Program-made: the position numbers and the translations under genes
Part shown: positions 1 to 7,107 of the stretch, in pieces
Layout: each line of letters opens with the position of its first letter
How positions within the stretch are numbered: position 1 is the stretch's first letter
The notes under the pieces: model-generated
Seen by the model: only the letters and a program-made list of their open reading frames with translations
Told to the model about the DNA's origin: nothing
Databases searched by the model: none
Assembly: GCA_003646305.1 (NCBI GenBank)
Contig: QNFJ01000058.1
Coordinates: forward strand, 1 to 10,449
Length of the DNA: 10,449 bases
Source of the DNA: Gammaproteobacteria bacterium
GTDB lineage: Bacteria > Pseudomonadota > Gammaproteobacteria > Methylococcales > UBA2780
Direction: 5' to 3'

Positions 1-349
1 TAATGCGAAAAAAGCAGCGATCAGTGCAGGCTATCGCGCCAAAACAGCAAGGCACTGAAAACCTGTCTAAACCAGTCATTTCAAGGTCTATATCAGATGC
101 TATGCAGCAACGCAGCGCTTCAAAGCCCGAGTAGACTCTGAATGGGTGTTAAACGGCGCTATAGAGCTGTACAGGGATGCTCGGACAAATGATGATCTTA
201 GAGCTCCTCTAAGGGCTCTTGAGATGATTGGTAAGCATGTTGATGCGCAAGCCTTTAAAGATCGAGTTGAGGTGCCTCAGGTCGGTCATACTGCTATATT
301 GGAAGAGTGCATCGCTGCCGCTGAACGGTTGCGGAAGCGGTTAAATTGA
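1..349 (+). pseudogene. Degenerate phage terminase small subunit (Terminase_2-like)
   Basis: In phages this protein recognises viral DNA and loads the large terminase for packaging. Three segments in different frames together give the family layout. The first (2-58) reads NAKKAAISAGYRAKTAR, the typical small-terminase N-terminal HTH pattern (N-A-x-x-A-A-I-x-A-G-Y), then stops at TGA 56-58. The second (about 66-130) reads SRSISDAMQQRSASKPE. The third (131-349) reads VDSEWVLNGAIELYRDAR and runs on through ALEMIGKHVDA to the stop at 347-349. At least two frameshifts are needed to join them, so the gene is broken. It may also begin before the window. The family match is by motif recognition (confident), and loss of function follows directly from the frame breaks. 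A GTG at 146 could start the last segment, but it lies inside the conserved E-W-V-L motif and is probably not a real start. Confidence 0.75.
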
Positions 350-474
350 AAAGCTACTGCTTTGAGATCTACAACCGGATAGATGAGAATGAAAATCTCA
401 TCGTTCGATTTGCATTAATCTTTGGGGGAAGGTCAGTAGATTCATCACAAGGTAGAGAGCGAAAAATGGCTTAA
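346..474 (+). pseudogene. Possible remnant of terminase large subunit N-terminus
   Basis: Directly overlapping the end of the small-terminase remnant (AATTGA, TTG at 346), a 42-codon frame reads MKSYCFEIYNR and later RFALIFGGRSVDSSQG, ending at TAA 472-474. Large terminases begin their ATPase domain with a segment of the form R-Y-x-x-x-x-G-G-R-G-S-G-K-S. The piece FALIFGGR sits where this would be expected, and the gene order small then large is normal in phages. The Walker A lysine and the G-S-G-K core are absent, and no further ATPase sequence follows. If it is terminase, it is a short dead fragment. This rests on position and one partial motif only. Confidence 0.25.
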
Positions 475-616
475 AAGGGCAAATGTAAGAGAAATTAGCT
501 GAACTCTGAGAGGTTACAGCTTGAATAGCTGTTTTTCAGATGTTCCCTAATTATCGTAAGCTTATATAGTATATTGATACACATCTGAAACATACCATCG
601 TCAAAGGAGAAAAACC
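475..616. other. Intergenic leader before the GFA-family gene
   Basis: There is no coding potential here. The stretch ends in a clear Shine-Dalgarno (AAAGGAG, 603-609) seven bases before the ATG at 617. An AT-rich patch around 561-580 includes TATAGT (565-570), a possible -10 element, but no convincing -35 hexamer is seen. Just upstream, a small hairpin, GATGAGA (382-388) with TCTCATC (396-402), lies inside the possible terminase scrap and has no T run. Confidence 0.4.
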
Positions 617-1024
617 ATGTCACTAAATGGATCATGCTTATGCGGAAACGTACAATACGAAACTAAAGGCGAACCCGTTCTAATGGGTAACTGCCACTGC
701 CGAGATTGCCAAAAATTGAGCGGTAGCGCTTATATACCAGTTGTTGCTTTTCTTGAAGAAAACGTAAAAATTACTGGAGAAGTAAAATACTATGCCAAAA
801 AAGGTGACAGCGGTTTAACTGCCTACGAAGGTTTTTGCCCAAACTGTGGCTCTAGGATTTGTGCGCACGCTGAAGCGATGCCGGGTTTGAAACTGGTTAT
901 GGCTGGCACACTGGAGGAGCCAGAAAATTATAAACCACAAATGGATCTATATGTTGGTCGCGCCAATCACTGGGATAAACTGGCTGACGATACTGCCAAA
1001 TTTGAAGGCATGCCAAGCGAATAA
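617..1024 (+). CDS. GFA-family zinc protein (glutathione-dependent formaldehyde-activating enzyme/CENP-V-like)
   Basis: This is a small cytoplasmic zinc protein of 135 residues, the normal length for the GFA fold. The Cys pattern is complete: C7-x-C9 near the N-terminus, N-C26-H-C28-x-x-C31 and C74-x-x-C77 in FCPNCGSR. These correspond to the structural and catalytic zinc sites of the family. The founding member Gfa helps glutathione react with formaldehyde, but most family members, especially short stand-alone ones like this, have no known substrate. A specific role should therefore not be assumed. The start at 617 is fixed by AAAGGAG seven bases upstream. The gene is monocistronic: it has its own leader and ends at a hairpin terminator (1049-1081). 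No formaldehyde or glutathione genes lie nearby. Family assignment is confident and substrate is unknown. Confidence 0.93.
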   Translation: MSLNGSCLCGNVQYETKGEPVLMGNCHCRDCQKLSGSAYIPVVAFLEENVKITGEVKYYAKKGDSGLTAYEGFCPNCGSRICAHAEAMPGLKLVMAGTLEEPENYKPQMDLYVGRANHWDKLADDTAKFEGMPSE

Positions 1025-1048
1025 AGCTCCTTTGTAACACACACAAAA

Positions 1049-1081
1049 AAGCCCCAGTTGTTTTATATGCGACTGGGGCTT
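1049..1081. terminator. Bidirectional rho-independent terminator
   Basis: AAGCCCCAGTTG (1049-1060) pairs with CGACTGGGGCTT (1070-1081), giving a 12-bp stem with one T-G wobble and a 9-base loop. The plus strand continues TATTTAT. The minus strand continues with six T's (A run at 1045-1050). It therefore serves the GFA-family gene and, more strongly, the convergent AraC gene. Confidence 0.9.
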
Positions 1082-1168
1082 ATTTATACTTCGCTTTAAA
1101 TTAACCAATAAAGTCGTGCAATCACCGAACTTAGCCACTTAAGTGTGAGACCCGCTGAAACATGTATC

Positions 1169-1248
1169 TGAATCGCCCGAGATCCCTAGACACTCCTTAA
1201 AGTTACAATAAACCTAAAGAGGAGTTGACGATGGCTGAGTCCAGAGAA
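1169..1248 (+). mobile_element. Possible IS3-family left-end remnant with truncated orfA start
   Basis: The stretch begins TGAATCGCCCGAGATCCCT, followed by AGACACTCCT. This style (an AATCGCCC core, then AGACACTCC) is recalled from the left ends of some IS3-family insertion sequences. A strong ribosome binding site (AAAGAGGAG, 1216-1224) follows, six bases before ATG 1231, where such elements start orfA. Here the frame (MAESRELFCKSS) stops after 12 codons at 1267-1269, inside the antisense end of the AraC gene. ACTCCT (1192-1197) and AGGAGT (1220-1225) are inverted repeats that could sequester the binding site. No right end or transposase body is visible. The call rests on recalled similarity and on a well-formed start site with no gene behind it. 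Confidence 0.3.
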
Positions 1249-2202
1249 TTATTTTGTAAGAGTAGTTGAGGGTGACTCTCCAAAAACTTTTTTGTACTCA
1301 ATAGCAAACTTACCTACATGTGAAAATCCATAATTGAAAGCAACTTGTAGCACGGTGGTAGAGCCCTTTTCTGAGCGAAGTAGCTCGAGATATGCTGAAT
1401 CTAGACGACGTTGTCTTATAAAGCCCATTGGGCCGCACTCATATTTTTTCTCAAATGCACGAGACAACATCCTAATTGAACAATTAGAGACCTCTGCTAG
1501 TTGATCGCGCGTAATAGGATTTTGTAAATTCTCATTGATATATTCTTCTGCACGATTGAGAGTGTATGGAGCATCATGCCTGTAATGTTTCACGCTACTA
1601 TCATTGTTTAAATACAATGCAAAGCTAGCTAGTAAATCATCTTCTAACTCTTTTAAAGTAATTGTACTAATAGGTATTTTTTTATTTAAAGTAGACCATG
1701 CTTTAACTGTGGCTCTCAGTAAAGCACTTCCTGGTTGTGTAAATAGTGAAATGTCAGGATTTATTGACGACAAAACCTGAAAGTCTGATTGTAATAATTT
1801 ATTTGAATATTCCTTGATTGGGTCGACAAAAAAATTACTCACGAGAAAATGGCCATTTCTTTTTGCAGATAAATTAAATTCATGACCCGGCACTAGCATG
1901 TGAGCCAAAGATGACTCGAATATTTGTTTTTTCTCAGATGCAGCAATTGTAAAGGGTGAGCTTAAAGGGAACGTTAAACCGAAAAAGTCCTGTTGTGGCT
2001 CCTTGATTGCCCTGAAAGAATTTGCCGATACTGTAAATAAACCAACGGACTGAAGTCTTTCCATGCTAATTTTAGCATTGAATACCTTGCCGACCGCGGG
2101 CCTGATAAGAACATCTCCCGCGATAGGGAAAAGGAATTCTTCAAACTCTTCTGGATCATTAAAGAACATAATTTGTCCATGTGAGAAGCATAATAAATCC
2201 AA
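1249..2202 (-). CDS. AraC-family transcriptional regulator
   Basis: This is a DNA-binding regulator of 317 residues, the usual size for two-domain AraC proteins. Residues 12-200 form the N-terminal sensing domain (FFNDPEEFEEF, then a beta-rich stretch up to about 120, cupin-like), resembling regulators with an AraC_binding_2-type ligand domain. Residues 214-317 are the double helix-turn-helix domain: QLAEVSNCSIRMLSRAF forms the first HTH and VLQVAFNYGFSHVGKFAIEYKKVFGESP the second, with the family-typical G-F-x-x-x-x-x-F-x-x-x-Y/F-x-x-x-F-G-x-x-P pattern. The gene is divergent from the MBL-fold hydrolase, which makes that gene its likely target (inference). The start is uncertain. TTG 2202 is the longest plausible start, but the strong Shine-Dalgarno GGGAGGAA (2221-2228) lies about 18 bases upstream of it. 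ATG 2169 is the first ATG and has no clear ribosome binding site. The inducer is unknown. Confidence 0.92.
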   Translation of the reverse strand: MDLLCFSHGQIMFFNDPEEFEEFLFPIAGDVLIRPAVGKVFNAKISMERLQSVGLFTVSANSFRAIKEPQQDFFGLTFPLSSPFTIAASEKKQIFESSLAHMLVPGHEFNLSAKRNGHFLVSNFFVDPIKEYSNKLLQSDFQVLSSINPDISLFTQPGSALLRATVKAWSTLNKKIPISTITLKELEDDLLASFALYLNNDSSVKHYRHDAPYTLNRAEEYINENLQNPITRDQLAEVSNCSIRMLSRAFEKKYECGPMGFIRQRRLDSAYLELLRSEKGSTTVLQVAFNYGFSHVGKFAIEYKKVFGESPSTTLTK

Positions 2203-2213
2203 CGTTGTCCCAA

Positions 2214-2523
2214 AAAGGACTTCCTCCCAAAACTTTGACTCTATAATAACTCAAGATCAATCTAAGCCTAAAGCCGTAATAATTACAATAGAGCTTACTT
2301 CTGTATGTCTTGAAGATAAGGGTATCGGATCAGGAACGAACCAGATCACCCCGTTGACTGGGAACATGAGAATGAAGTCTTTGAAAGTGTTGATCTGCAA
2401 TTTGGAAAATATTTACAAAGTCGTTTGGCCTTTATTTGGATTGTTTGGGGTTGGACGGGACAGGCCATACGATTGGGTACGGGCCTGGACGTTCGGTTTA
2501 ATTACTAAGAGAGGAATAGGATA
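2214..2523. promoter_or_regulatory. Divergent intergenic region between araC-type regulator and MBL hydrolase
   Basis: These 310 bases should hold both divergent promoters and any AraC operators. On the minus strand, GGGAGGAA (2221-2228) is a strong ribosome binding site for the regulator. On the plus strand, AGAGGA (2510-2515) lies eight bases before ATG 2524. CAGGCC (2461-2466) and GGCCTG (2482-2487) form a 6-bp inverted repeat with centres about 21 bp apart, a possible operator. TTTGG recurs at 2401, 2424, 2435 and 2444 on one strand. No canonical -35/-10 pair stands out. A plus-strand open frame crosses the region but has no family resemblance and is not called. Confidence 0.4.
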
Positions 2524-3795
2524 ATGATGACTAAAAAAAGTGTATTTACAGGTGTATTTATTACACTGGTAGCTGCGATGATCTACCAATGGGGGCACAT
2601 AGATGGGCTTGCTGGAAAACCGTCAGTGCTTATATCTGAGTCAATCGCAGCTGATAGTCCGACAAAAATATCACCGGTAAAGGCGCGTGCACGTGATTTT
2701 TACGCACCCAACAGTGAAGACTTAGCGCCGGACGAAATGCGCTTGATTGCCTGTGGTACAGGTATGCCAACGGCACGTCCAAAACAGGCTGCGTCGTGCT
2801 GGCTACTCGAACTGGGTAACGGCGATAAATTTATCTTCGATGTTGGAACTGGGTCAGCAGAGCGCATCGCGGCAATGCAGATCCCTTATAATTACCTCGA
2901 TAAAGTATTCTTGAGTCACTTACATACTGATCATTTCGGTGATCTGGATGCATTGTTTGTCGGTGGCGCGCTGGCTGGTCGCCAGAAACCGCTACGAGTC
3001 TGGGGGCCAAGTGGTGATACACCAGAGAGGGGTACGAAGTACGCACTTGAACATCTGCGCAAGGCGCTTACCTGGGACCTTGACGGTCGCTTAGGAATCA
3101 CTGATCCACGAGGTTACCATTTCGAAGTCCACGAATTTGATTACAAGGGCATAAATGCGGTTATCTATCAAGAGAACGGCGTGACCATTCGGTCTTACCC
3201 AGCTATCCATGCCCTCGATGGTCCGGTGAGTTTCAGTCTTGAGTGGAATGGGCTTAAATTCGTCTTTGGCGGCGATACCTATCCGAATAAATGGTTTGAC
3301 GAGCATGCGAAGAATGCCGATCTGGCAATTCATGAGTGCTTCGTCACCGTGCCGGACATGATTGCTAAATTCGGATTCACACCACAAGGGGCTTTGTCAG
3401 TTGCCACTCAGGTCCACACCTCACCCGAAGCATTTGGCAAAGTAATGTCGCGCATTAAGCCGCGAATGGCTGTTGCCTATCATTTCTACAATGATTTTGA
3501 TACCACTGCAGGGATTCTTAATGGTGTCAGAACTACCTATGACGGTCCGCTTAGTTTAGCCGAGGACTACATGGTGTGGAACATCACCAAAGATGATATT
3601 CGTGTGCGGATGGCAAGAATTGATGAAGATGTCTGGCCACCAGTAGCAACTGAGAAGCCACAGGTGCCAGATCCAAGCACCAGAATTCCTTATTCGGATA
3701 TGATTGCGGGAGGTAAACTCGACGTGCAAGACGTGATTCAGCCTGTGTATGACGAGATCAACAAGAAGTATGGGCTAAATGAAAAACAAGACTAG
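2524..3795 (+). CDS. Exported metallo-beta-lactamase-fold hydrolase (RNase Z-like, GntH-type)
   Basis: This 423-residue binuclear metal hydrolase has an N-terminal hydrophobic segment (about residues 6-20, after MMTKK) that should export or anchor it to face the periplasm. The catalytic core starts near residue 70. It shows SHLHTDHFGD with ligands H132, H134, D136 and H137; H229 in AIHALDGPVSFSLE; D251 in FGGDT; H298 in QVHTSPEAF; and H320 in VAYH. The spacing and the H-x(5)-A-type motif match the RNase Z/ElaC branch of the superfamily, but the exporter segment argues against tRNA processing. The sequence style (DFYAPNSEDLAPDEMRLI, GTGMPTARPKQAA) matches proteins that databases name guanitoxin-biosynthesis GntH. 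No other gnt genes are here, so the substrate is unknown. The start at ATG 2524 is preceded by AGAGGA. The gene is divergent from the AraC regulator and has its own terminator downstream. Confidence 0.9.
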   Translation: MMTKKSVFTGVFITLVAAMIYQWGHIDGLAGKPSVLISESIAADSPTKISPVKARARDFYAPNSEDLAPDEMRLIACGTGMPTARPKQAASCWLLELGNGDKFIFDVGTGSAERIAAMQIPYNYLDKVFLSHLHTDHFGDLDALFVGGALAGRQKPLRVWGPSGDTPERGTKYALEHLRKALTWDLDGRLGITDPRGYHFEVHEFDYKGINAVIYQENGVTIRSYPAIHALDGPVSFSLEWNGLKFVFGGDTYPNKWFDEHAKNADLAIHECFVTVPDMIAKFGFTPQGALSVATQVHTSPEAFGKVMSRIKPRMAVAYHFYNDFDTTAGILNGVRTTYDGPLSLAEDYMVWNITKDDIRVRMARIDEDVWPPVATEKPQVPDPSTRIPYSDMIAGGKLDVQDVIQPVYDEINKKYGLNEKQD

Positions 3796-3826
3796 ATAAG
3801 CCTACCCATTTTCTAAGACATGTGAG

Positions 3827-3857
3827 ATAAAAGGCCGAGTGAAGCTCGGCCTTTTAT
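3827..3857 (+). terminator. Rho-independent terminator after the MBL hydrolase
   Basis: ATAAAAGGCCGAG (3827-3839) pairs perfectly with CTCGGCCTTTTAT (3845-3857) across a TGAAG loop, a 13-bp stem. The stem's own TTTT and the following TATTT give the U-rich tail. It separates the hydrolase gene from the next operon. The A run on the other side allows minus-strand activity too, but no minus gene needs it. Confidence 0.93.
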
Positions 3858-3906
3858 TATTTGCTCTCTCCTAATTTTAGTGTGTTGTAATTTTTAAGTT
3901 TGAAAT

Positions 3907-5565
3907 GTGAGTGATTGTGTCTCTATGCTATTTTATTTTCGTTTATTTTTAATTAGCTTATTTGTATTATGGGCGCCTTTTTTAAAGGCTGACTGGATTA
4001 ATCTCACCGGTGCTGAGACGGCAGAAAATATTGCCGAAATTTATATGCTTGATGATCATGTCAAAGTAAAACTAGAGGTGTATGTAGGAGATCTGGAAAA
4101 GTTTGAAGAATTGGTACCTGATGAATGGCTAAAAGAATCAACTGGTAAACGTCCTTCATTAGAAGAACGAATGCACGCCTTTGCCAACGAACGTTTGCAA
4201 TTTATAACTGATGAAGGGGTGAAACTTCCTGCGAGGCTCGAGTTCGTTGAAGCCCGAAATCGGGTGGATCGCCAATCACCCTATGCCGGCATGATAAATC
4301 CGACGACTCGACAGCGTGTTGGAGAAGTACCAGCAGACAAACGCGTGCTGTACGCAGAAATCATTTATCCCTTTGCTAAGAAACCTAAACAGTTACAGAT
4401 TGTTCCACCGATGGATGGGCACGGGGTCGTTTCCGCAAGCATCGGTTTTATTGCTTATCATAAAGCGGTACCGATTATTGATTTTCGTTATCTCGGACAG
4501 CCTGTAACGTTAAACCTTGACTGGCAGGATCCCTGGTATACAAAATTTGAGAACAAAAATCTGACCCGGCACCATAAATACCCGTTGATGCTTTTTCTCT
4601 ATGTCGAACCACGACAGGTGAGACTGGAATCACTTCTGCGTTTTAGAGATATTGTAGAGTTAACGGAGTTTACTATTGAAGACTCTAAAGCAAGTGATAA
4701 AGATAAATACCAGCTGTTACAGGAGCATATTAAAAATTACTATGCCGACAAAGAAGAGCTACAAATCGATGGTGAATCATTTCAACCCGACTCAATCCGT
4801 GTTGATTTTTTGAATGCTACATTGTCTGGTCTAAAAATTATTGATAACGCGTCATCAGAAGATGATTCTTCGCTGCTTGTTGGTGTAAGTCAGCAATACT
4901 TCATAGAGAGATTGCCACAGAAGATCGACTCCCGCTGGCAGTATTTCAATCAGCGTATAGATCGTATTCCAGTTGTCGTGACTGATCCAGCTGGCCCATT
5001 ACCGGGTCTTATTGAGAAAACAGATCCCAATTTTGGCTGGCAGAACTTTCTTAAAAAATACCAAGAGCCGGCCATTCAGCCAGTCGTTGTTGAAACAGGA
5101 TGGAGTATCGACATACCTTATTTTGGTGAAACGAAAATATTCAACCAAATGCCTGATCAACAGCGAGCGTTAGCCATTGTTGGCGGCGTGCTGGAAAATG
5201 TACGTATCGCTTTTATTGAAAAAGAGCCGGGTAATTTTTCACGTGTGCTTGGTGAAGTTGTTAGTGGAAATGATTCTATATTTTTACAAAATGAACTGGC
5301 GAAATTATTTTCACCCAAAGTTACAGGCGGTGCTGTAGGTGCAGTGCAGTTATTTAATGATATGCAGATTATAAATATACGTGAGTTAACTAACTCAGAG
5401 GGTTTTAGTGCAACCATTAGCGGTTCGGCTATCATCAGCGCTCAACACTGGGGGCATATAGATCGGCGTCAAGTAACGTTTCAACTACTGCTTGATATGA
5501 TTGAAGTTAACAGCCAGTGGCGATTGACCGATCTTACCGTGATTGATATTAAAGAAATTAAATAA
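3907..5565 (+). CDS. Exported protein of unknown function, partner of HupE-like protein
   Basis: I do not recognise a named family. The protein is up to 552 residues. A signal peptide is clear from residue 7 (MLFYFRLFLISLFVLWAP), with likely cleavage after A28 in FLKA-DW, so the mature protein should be periplasmic or surface-held. It has no transmembrane segment after the signal, and no lipobox. Residues 30-270 are beta-rich and resemble in style the extracytoplasmic N-terminal part of HupE/UreJ-2 proteins. A central part contains SRWQYFNQRI and GWQNFLKKYQEP. Residues 431-552 look like a separate compact domain containing QHWGHID at 523-529. The longest frame starts at GTG 3907, but ATG 3925 gives a cleaner signal peptide; neither has a strong ribosome binding site. 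The stop TAA shares its last A with the ATG of the next gene, so the two are translationally coupled. This supports a joint function, possibly metal-related (inference). Confidence 0.88.
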   Translation: MSDCVSMLFYFRLFLISLFVLWAPFLKADWINLTGAETAENIAEIYMLDDHVKVKLEVYVGDLEKFEELVPDEWLKESTGKRPSLEERMHAFANERLQFITDEGVKLPARLEFVEARNRVDRQSPYAGMINPTTRQRVGEVPADKRVLYAEIIYPFAKKPKQLQIVPPMDGHGVVSASIGFIAYHKAVPIIDFRYLGQPVTLNLDWQDPWYTKFENKNLTRHHKYPLMLFLYVEPRQVRLESLLRFRDIVELTEFTIEDSKASDKDKYQLLQEHIKNYYADKEELQIDGESFQPDSIRVDFLNATLSGLKIIDNASSEDDSSLLVGVSQQYFIERLPQKIDSRWQYFNQRIDRIPVVVTDPAGPLPGLIEKTDPNFGWQNFLKKYQEPAIQPVVVETGWSIDIPYFGETKIFNQMPDQQRALAIVGGVLENVRIAFIEKEPGNFSRVLGEVVSGNDSIFLQNELAKLFSPKVTGGAVGAVQLFNDMQIINIRELTNSEGFSATISGSAIISAQHWGHIDRRQVTFQLLLDMIEVNSQWRLTDLTVIDIKEIK

Positions 5566-6854
5566 TGTTTACGCCATCTCGCACAATTGTTTGGCTGACT
5601 TTATTTATTGCGATGTCTTTGGTTGGCTTATCAACAGCCTCAGCACACTTCAAACTCAACCTGAATGTGAGAATCTTTCATGTCGAGCATTTGTCGAATG
5701 GCTTGAATGTATACATGCGCTTGCCAATGCCCTATCTGGTGGCTCATTTACTGGGAGAGATAGATGAAAATGGGCTGCCATCACCTGCACCTTATACCAA
5801 TAATCGACTAGAAGAAGGCAAGCTTGTTCATTATGTAGATGTTGAGCAGTTAAAAAACTCTACTGATGGCTTTGCTTTGCTTGCCAAGCAAGGTCTTAAT
5901 CTCTCAGTTGGCGAAGAAAGTGTTAACGCGAAAGTTGAAAGTATCAAAATATATAAGAATGGCACACAACCGGACTTTGCAACCTTGGATGATGCCAAGA
6001 AGTCATTTCAGGATGAGCAATTATTCGATACGTTTGAGCAAGATGTCTATGTGGGTGACACTACAGTTGATGTACTGTTGAGATATACTCGGCAGAGTGC
6101 AGTTTACCAATATGCTTTATCAAGCAATTTAAATCCGGGCCTGCCAGATCAGGATGAGACCGCTAATCTTGTGCTGGACTACAGTCCAAGTGGTGTGCAG
6201 ATTTTTCGAGCTCGAGGTCTATTGCACGAGCCGGTTATCGTTACTCGTTCTGTTCTTGATGCGGTGGTGACGTTTATCAAGGAAGGCGTGAAACATATTC
6301 TTGAAGGTCTCGATCATGTCCTGTTTGTAGTCTGTCTTGTCCTTGGCGCGATGCATCTCAGGCCATTATTCTGGCGCGTGACCGGTTTTACCCTCGGGCA
6401 TAGCGTTACACTGTCTCTTGGTTTCTTTGGTTTTGTACCAACAGCGGCTTGGTTTGTACCCGCGGTGGAAACCGGAATTGCACTATCAATTATCTATGTG
6501 GCCATGGTAGCCATTATTCCAAAACTTCAGCAGAAAAAAAATGAATGGGCGGTTGTTGCCATTACCGGGTTAATCGGATTATTACATGGCCTCGGCTTTT
6601 CATTTGTTCTACAAAATATTCTTCAAGTGACATCACCGAATATCTGGCAAAGCTTATTAGCGTTTAATGTTGGTGTCGAGATTGGCCAAGTAATGATCGT
6701 CATAGCTGCATGGTCAATCTTTTATTTAATCAATCTTTTGGGCACCAAAGCCACAAAAATAAATCGATACTTTGTTGCAAGTGTTTGCATTGTTATTAGT
6801 TGCTACTGGGTTATAGAACGGGGCGGTAATGTATTGGCGAACATACATATTTAA
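5565..6854 (+). CDS. HupE/UreJ-2 family membrane protein with periplasmic N-terminal domain
   Basis: This 429-residue protein has a signal peptide (1-27, cleavage after STASA, leaving H28 at the mature N-terminus). A periplasmic domain covers about 28-225. A HupE/UreJ-2-type membrane domain follows (about 240-420) with roughly six hydrophobic segments. Signature motifs are GVKHILEGLDHVLF (H244, D250, H251), FTLGHSVTLS (H279), VETGIALSIIYVA (E302), GLLHGLGFSF (H341) and LAFNVGVEIGQ (N368, E372, Q375). Such His/Glu-lined membrane proteins are related to nickel/cobalt permeases. For the HupE_UreJ_2 branch the substrate is not established, so metal transport or sensing is an inference. The ATG overlaps the upstream stop by one base (TAATG) and has no independent ribosome binding site. 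No hydrogenase or urease genes are nearby, which argues against a classic HupE/UreJ role. Confidence 0.92.
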   Translation: MFTPSRTIVWLTLFIAMSLVGLSTASAHFKLNLNVRIFHVEHLSNGLNVYMRLPMPYLVAHLLGEIDENGLPSPAPYTNNRLEEGKLVHYVDVEQLKNSTDGFALLAKQGLNLSVGEESVNAKVESIKIYKNGTQPDFATLDDAKKSFQDEQLFDTFEQDVYVGDTTVDVLLRYTRQSAVYQYALSSNLNPGLPDQDETANLVLDYSPSGVQIFRARGLLHEPVIVTRSVLDAVVTFIKEGVKHILEGLDHVLFVVCLVLGAMHLRPLFWRVTGFTLGHSVTLSLGFFGFVPTAAWFVPAVETGIALSIIYVAMVAIIPKLQQKKNEWAVVAITGLIGLLHGLGFSFVLQNILQVTSPNIWQSLLAFNVGVEIGQVMIVIAAWSIFYLINLLGTKATKINRYFVASVCIVISCYWVIERGGNVLANIHI

Positions 6855-7067
6855 ATACCTAAGTGTCAGGTACCGCAAGGGCAAGTTACGCTAACCTAGT
6901 AACTTTTCCCACAGACCAAAGCAAGATGAGCCAGTACTATGAGCCCTTCCAGCTTCTATTTTTTTCAGAAGCGCTAAATCAGCGGCATAGAAATTGGCTC
7001 TAGCTCAGATGCAGCCCCACCTTCGTCACTCAATCATTGAGATAAAAAGTTACACCCAACAAAAAAG
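6855..7067. other. Non-coding stretch after the HupE-like operon
   Basis: No gene is supported. GCTTCT (6952-6957) and AGAAGC (6967-6972) flank a T-rich 9-base loop, but no T run follows the stem, so it is not a convincing terminator for the operon. A short GGCTCTAGCTCAG match near 6996 resembles a tRNA D-arm entry but does not fold further. Confidence 0.35.
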
Positions 7068-7096
7068 GCTCTCAGCACCGAATGGATGCTGAAAGC
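7061..7096 (-). terminator. Minus-strand terminator behind the tRNA 3' fragment
   Basis: TCAGCA (7072-7077) pairs with TGCTGA (7087-7092), extended after one mismatch by GCT (7068-7070) with AGC (7094-7096). On the minus strand the stem is followed by CC and six T's (A run 7061-7066). It lies 11 bases past the CCA end of the tRNA-like fragment, exactly where a tRNA gene's own terminator belongs. Confidence 0.75.
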
Positions 7097-7107
7097 ATTG
7101 CTGTACT

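Noticed and set aside
947..1138. Minus-strand open frame across the end of the GFA-family gene and its terminator
   Set aside because: It reads through the terminator hairpin antisense to a well-supported gene and has no family resemblance.
2063..2524. 153-codon plus-strand open frame antisense to the AraC N-terminus and crossing the intergenic region
   Set aside because: Half of it is the antisense of a real gene, the protein is low-complexity without motifs, and it has no convincing ribosome binding site.
2587..5463. The pentapeptide WGHID occurs both near the N-terminus of the MBL hydrolase and near the C-terminus of the exported protein
   Set aside because: The surrounding residues differ and the two contexts (just after a signal anchor versus inside a folded domain) are unrelated; chance is sufficient.
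6991..7020. GGCTCTAGCTCAGATG resembles the 5' part of a tRNA (acceptor plus D-arm entry)
   Set aside because: The D-loop GG is missing, no anticodon arm follows, the strand is opposite to the 3' fragment, and the acceptor does not match it.
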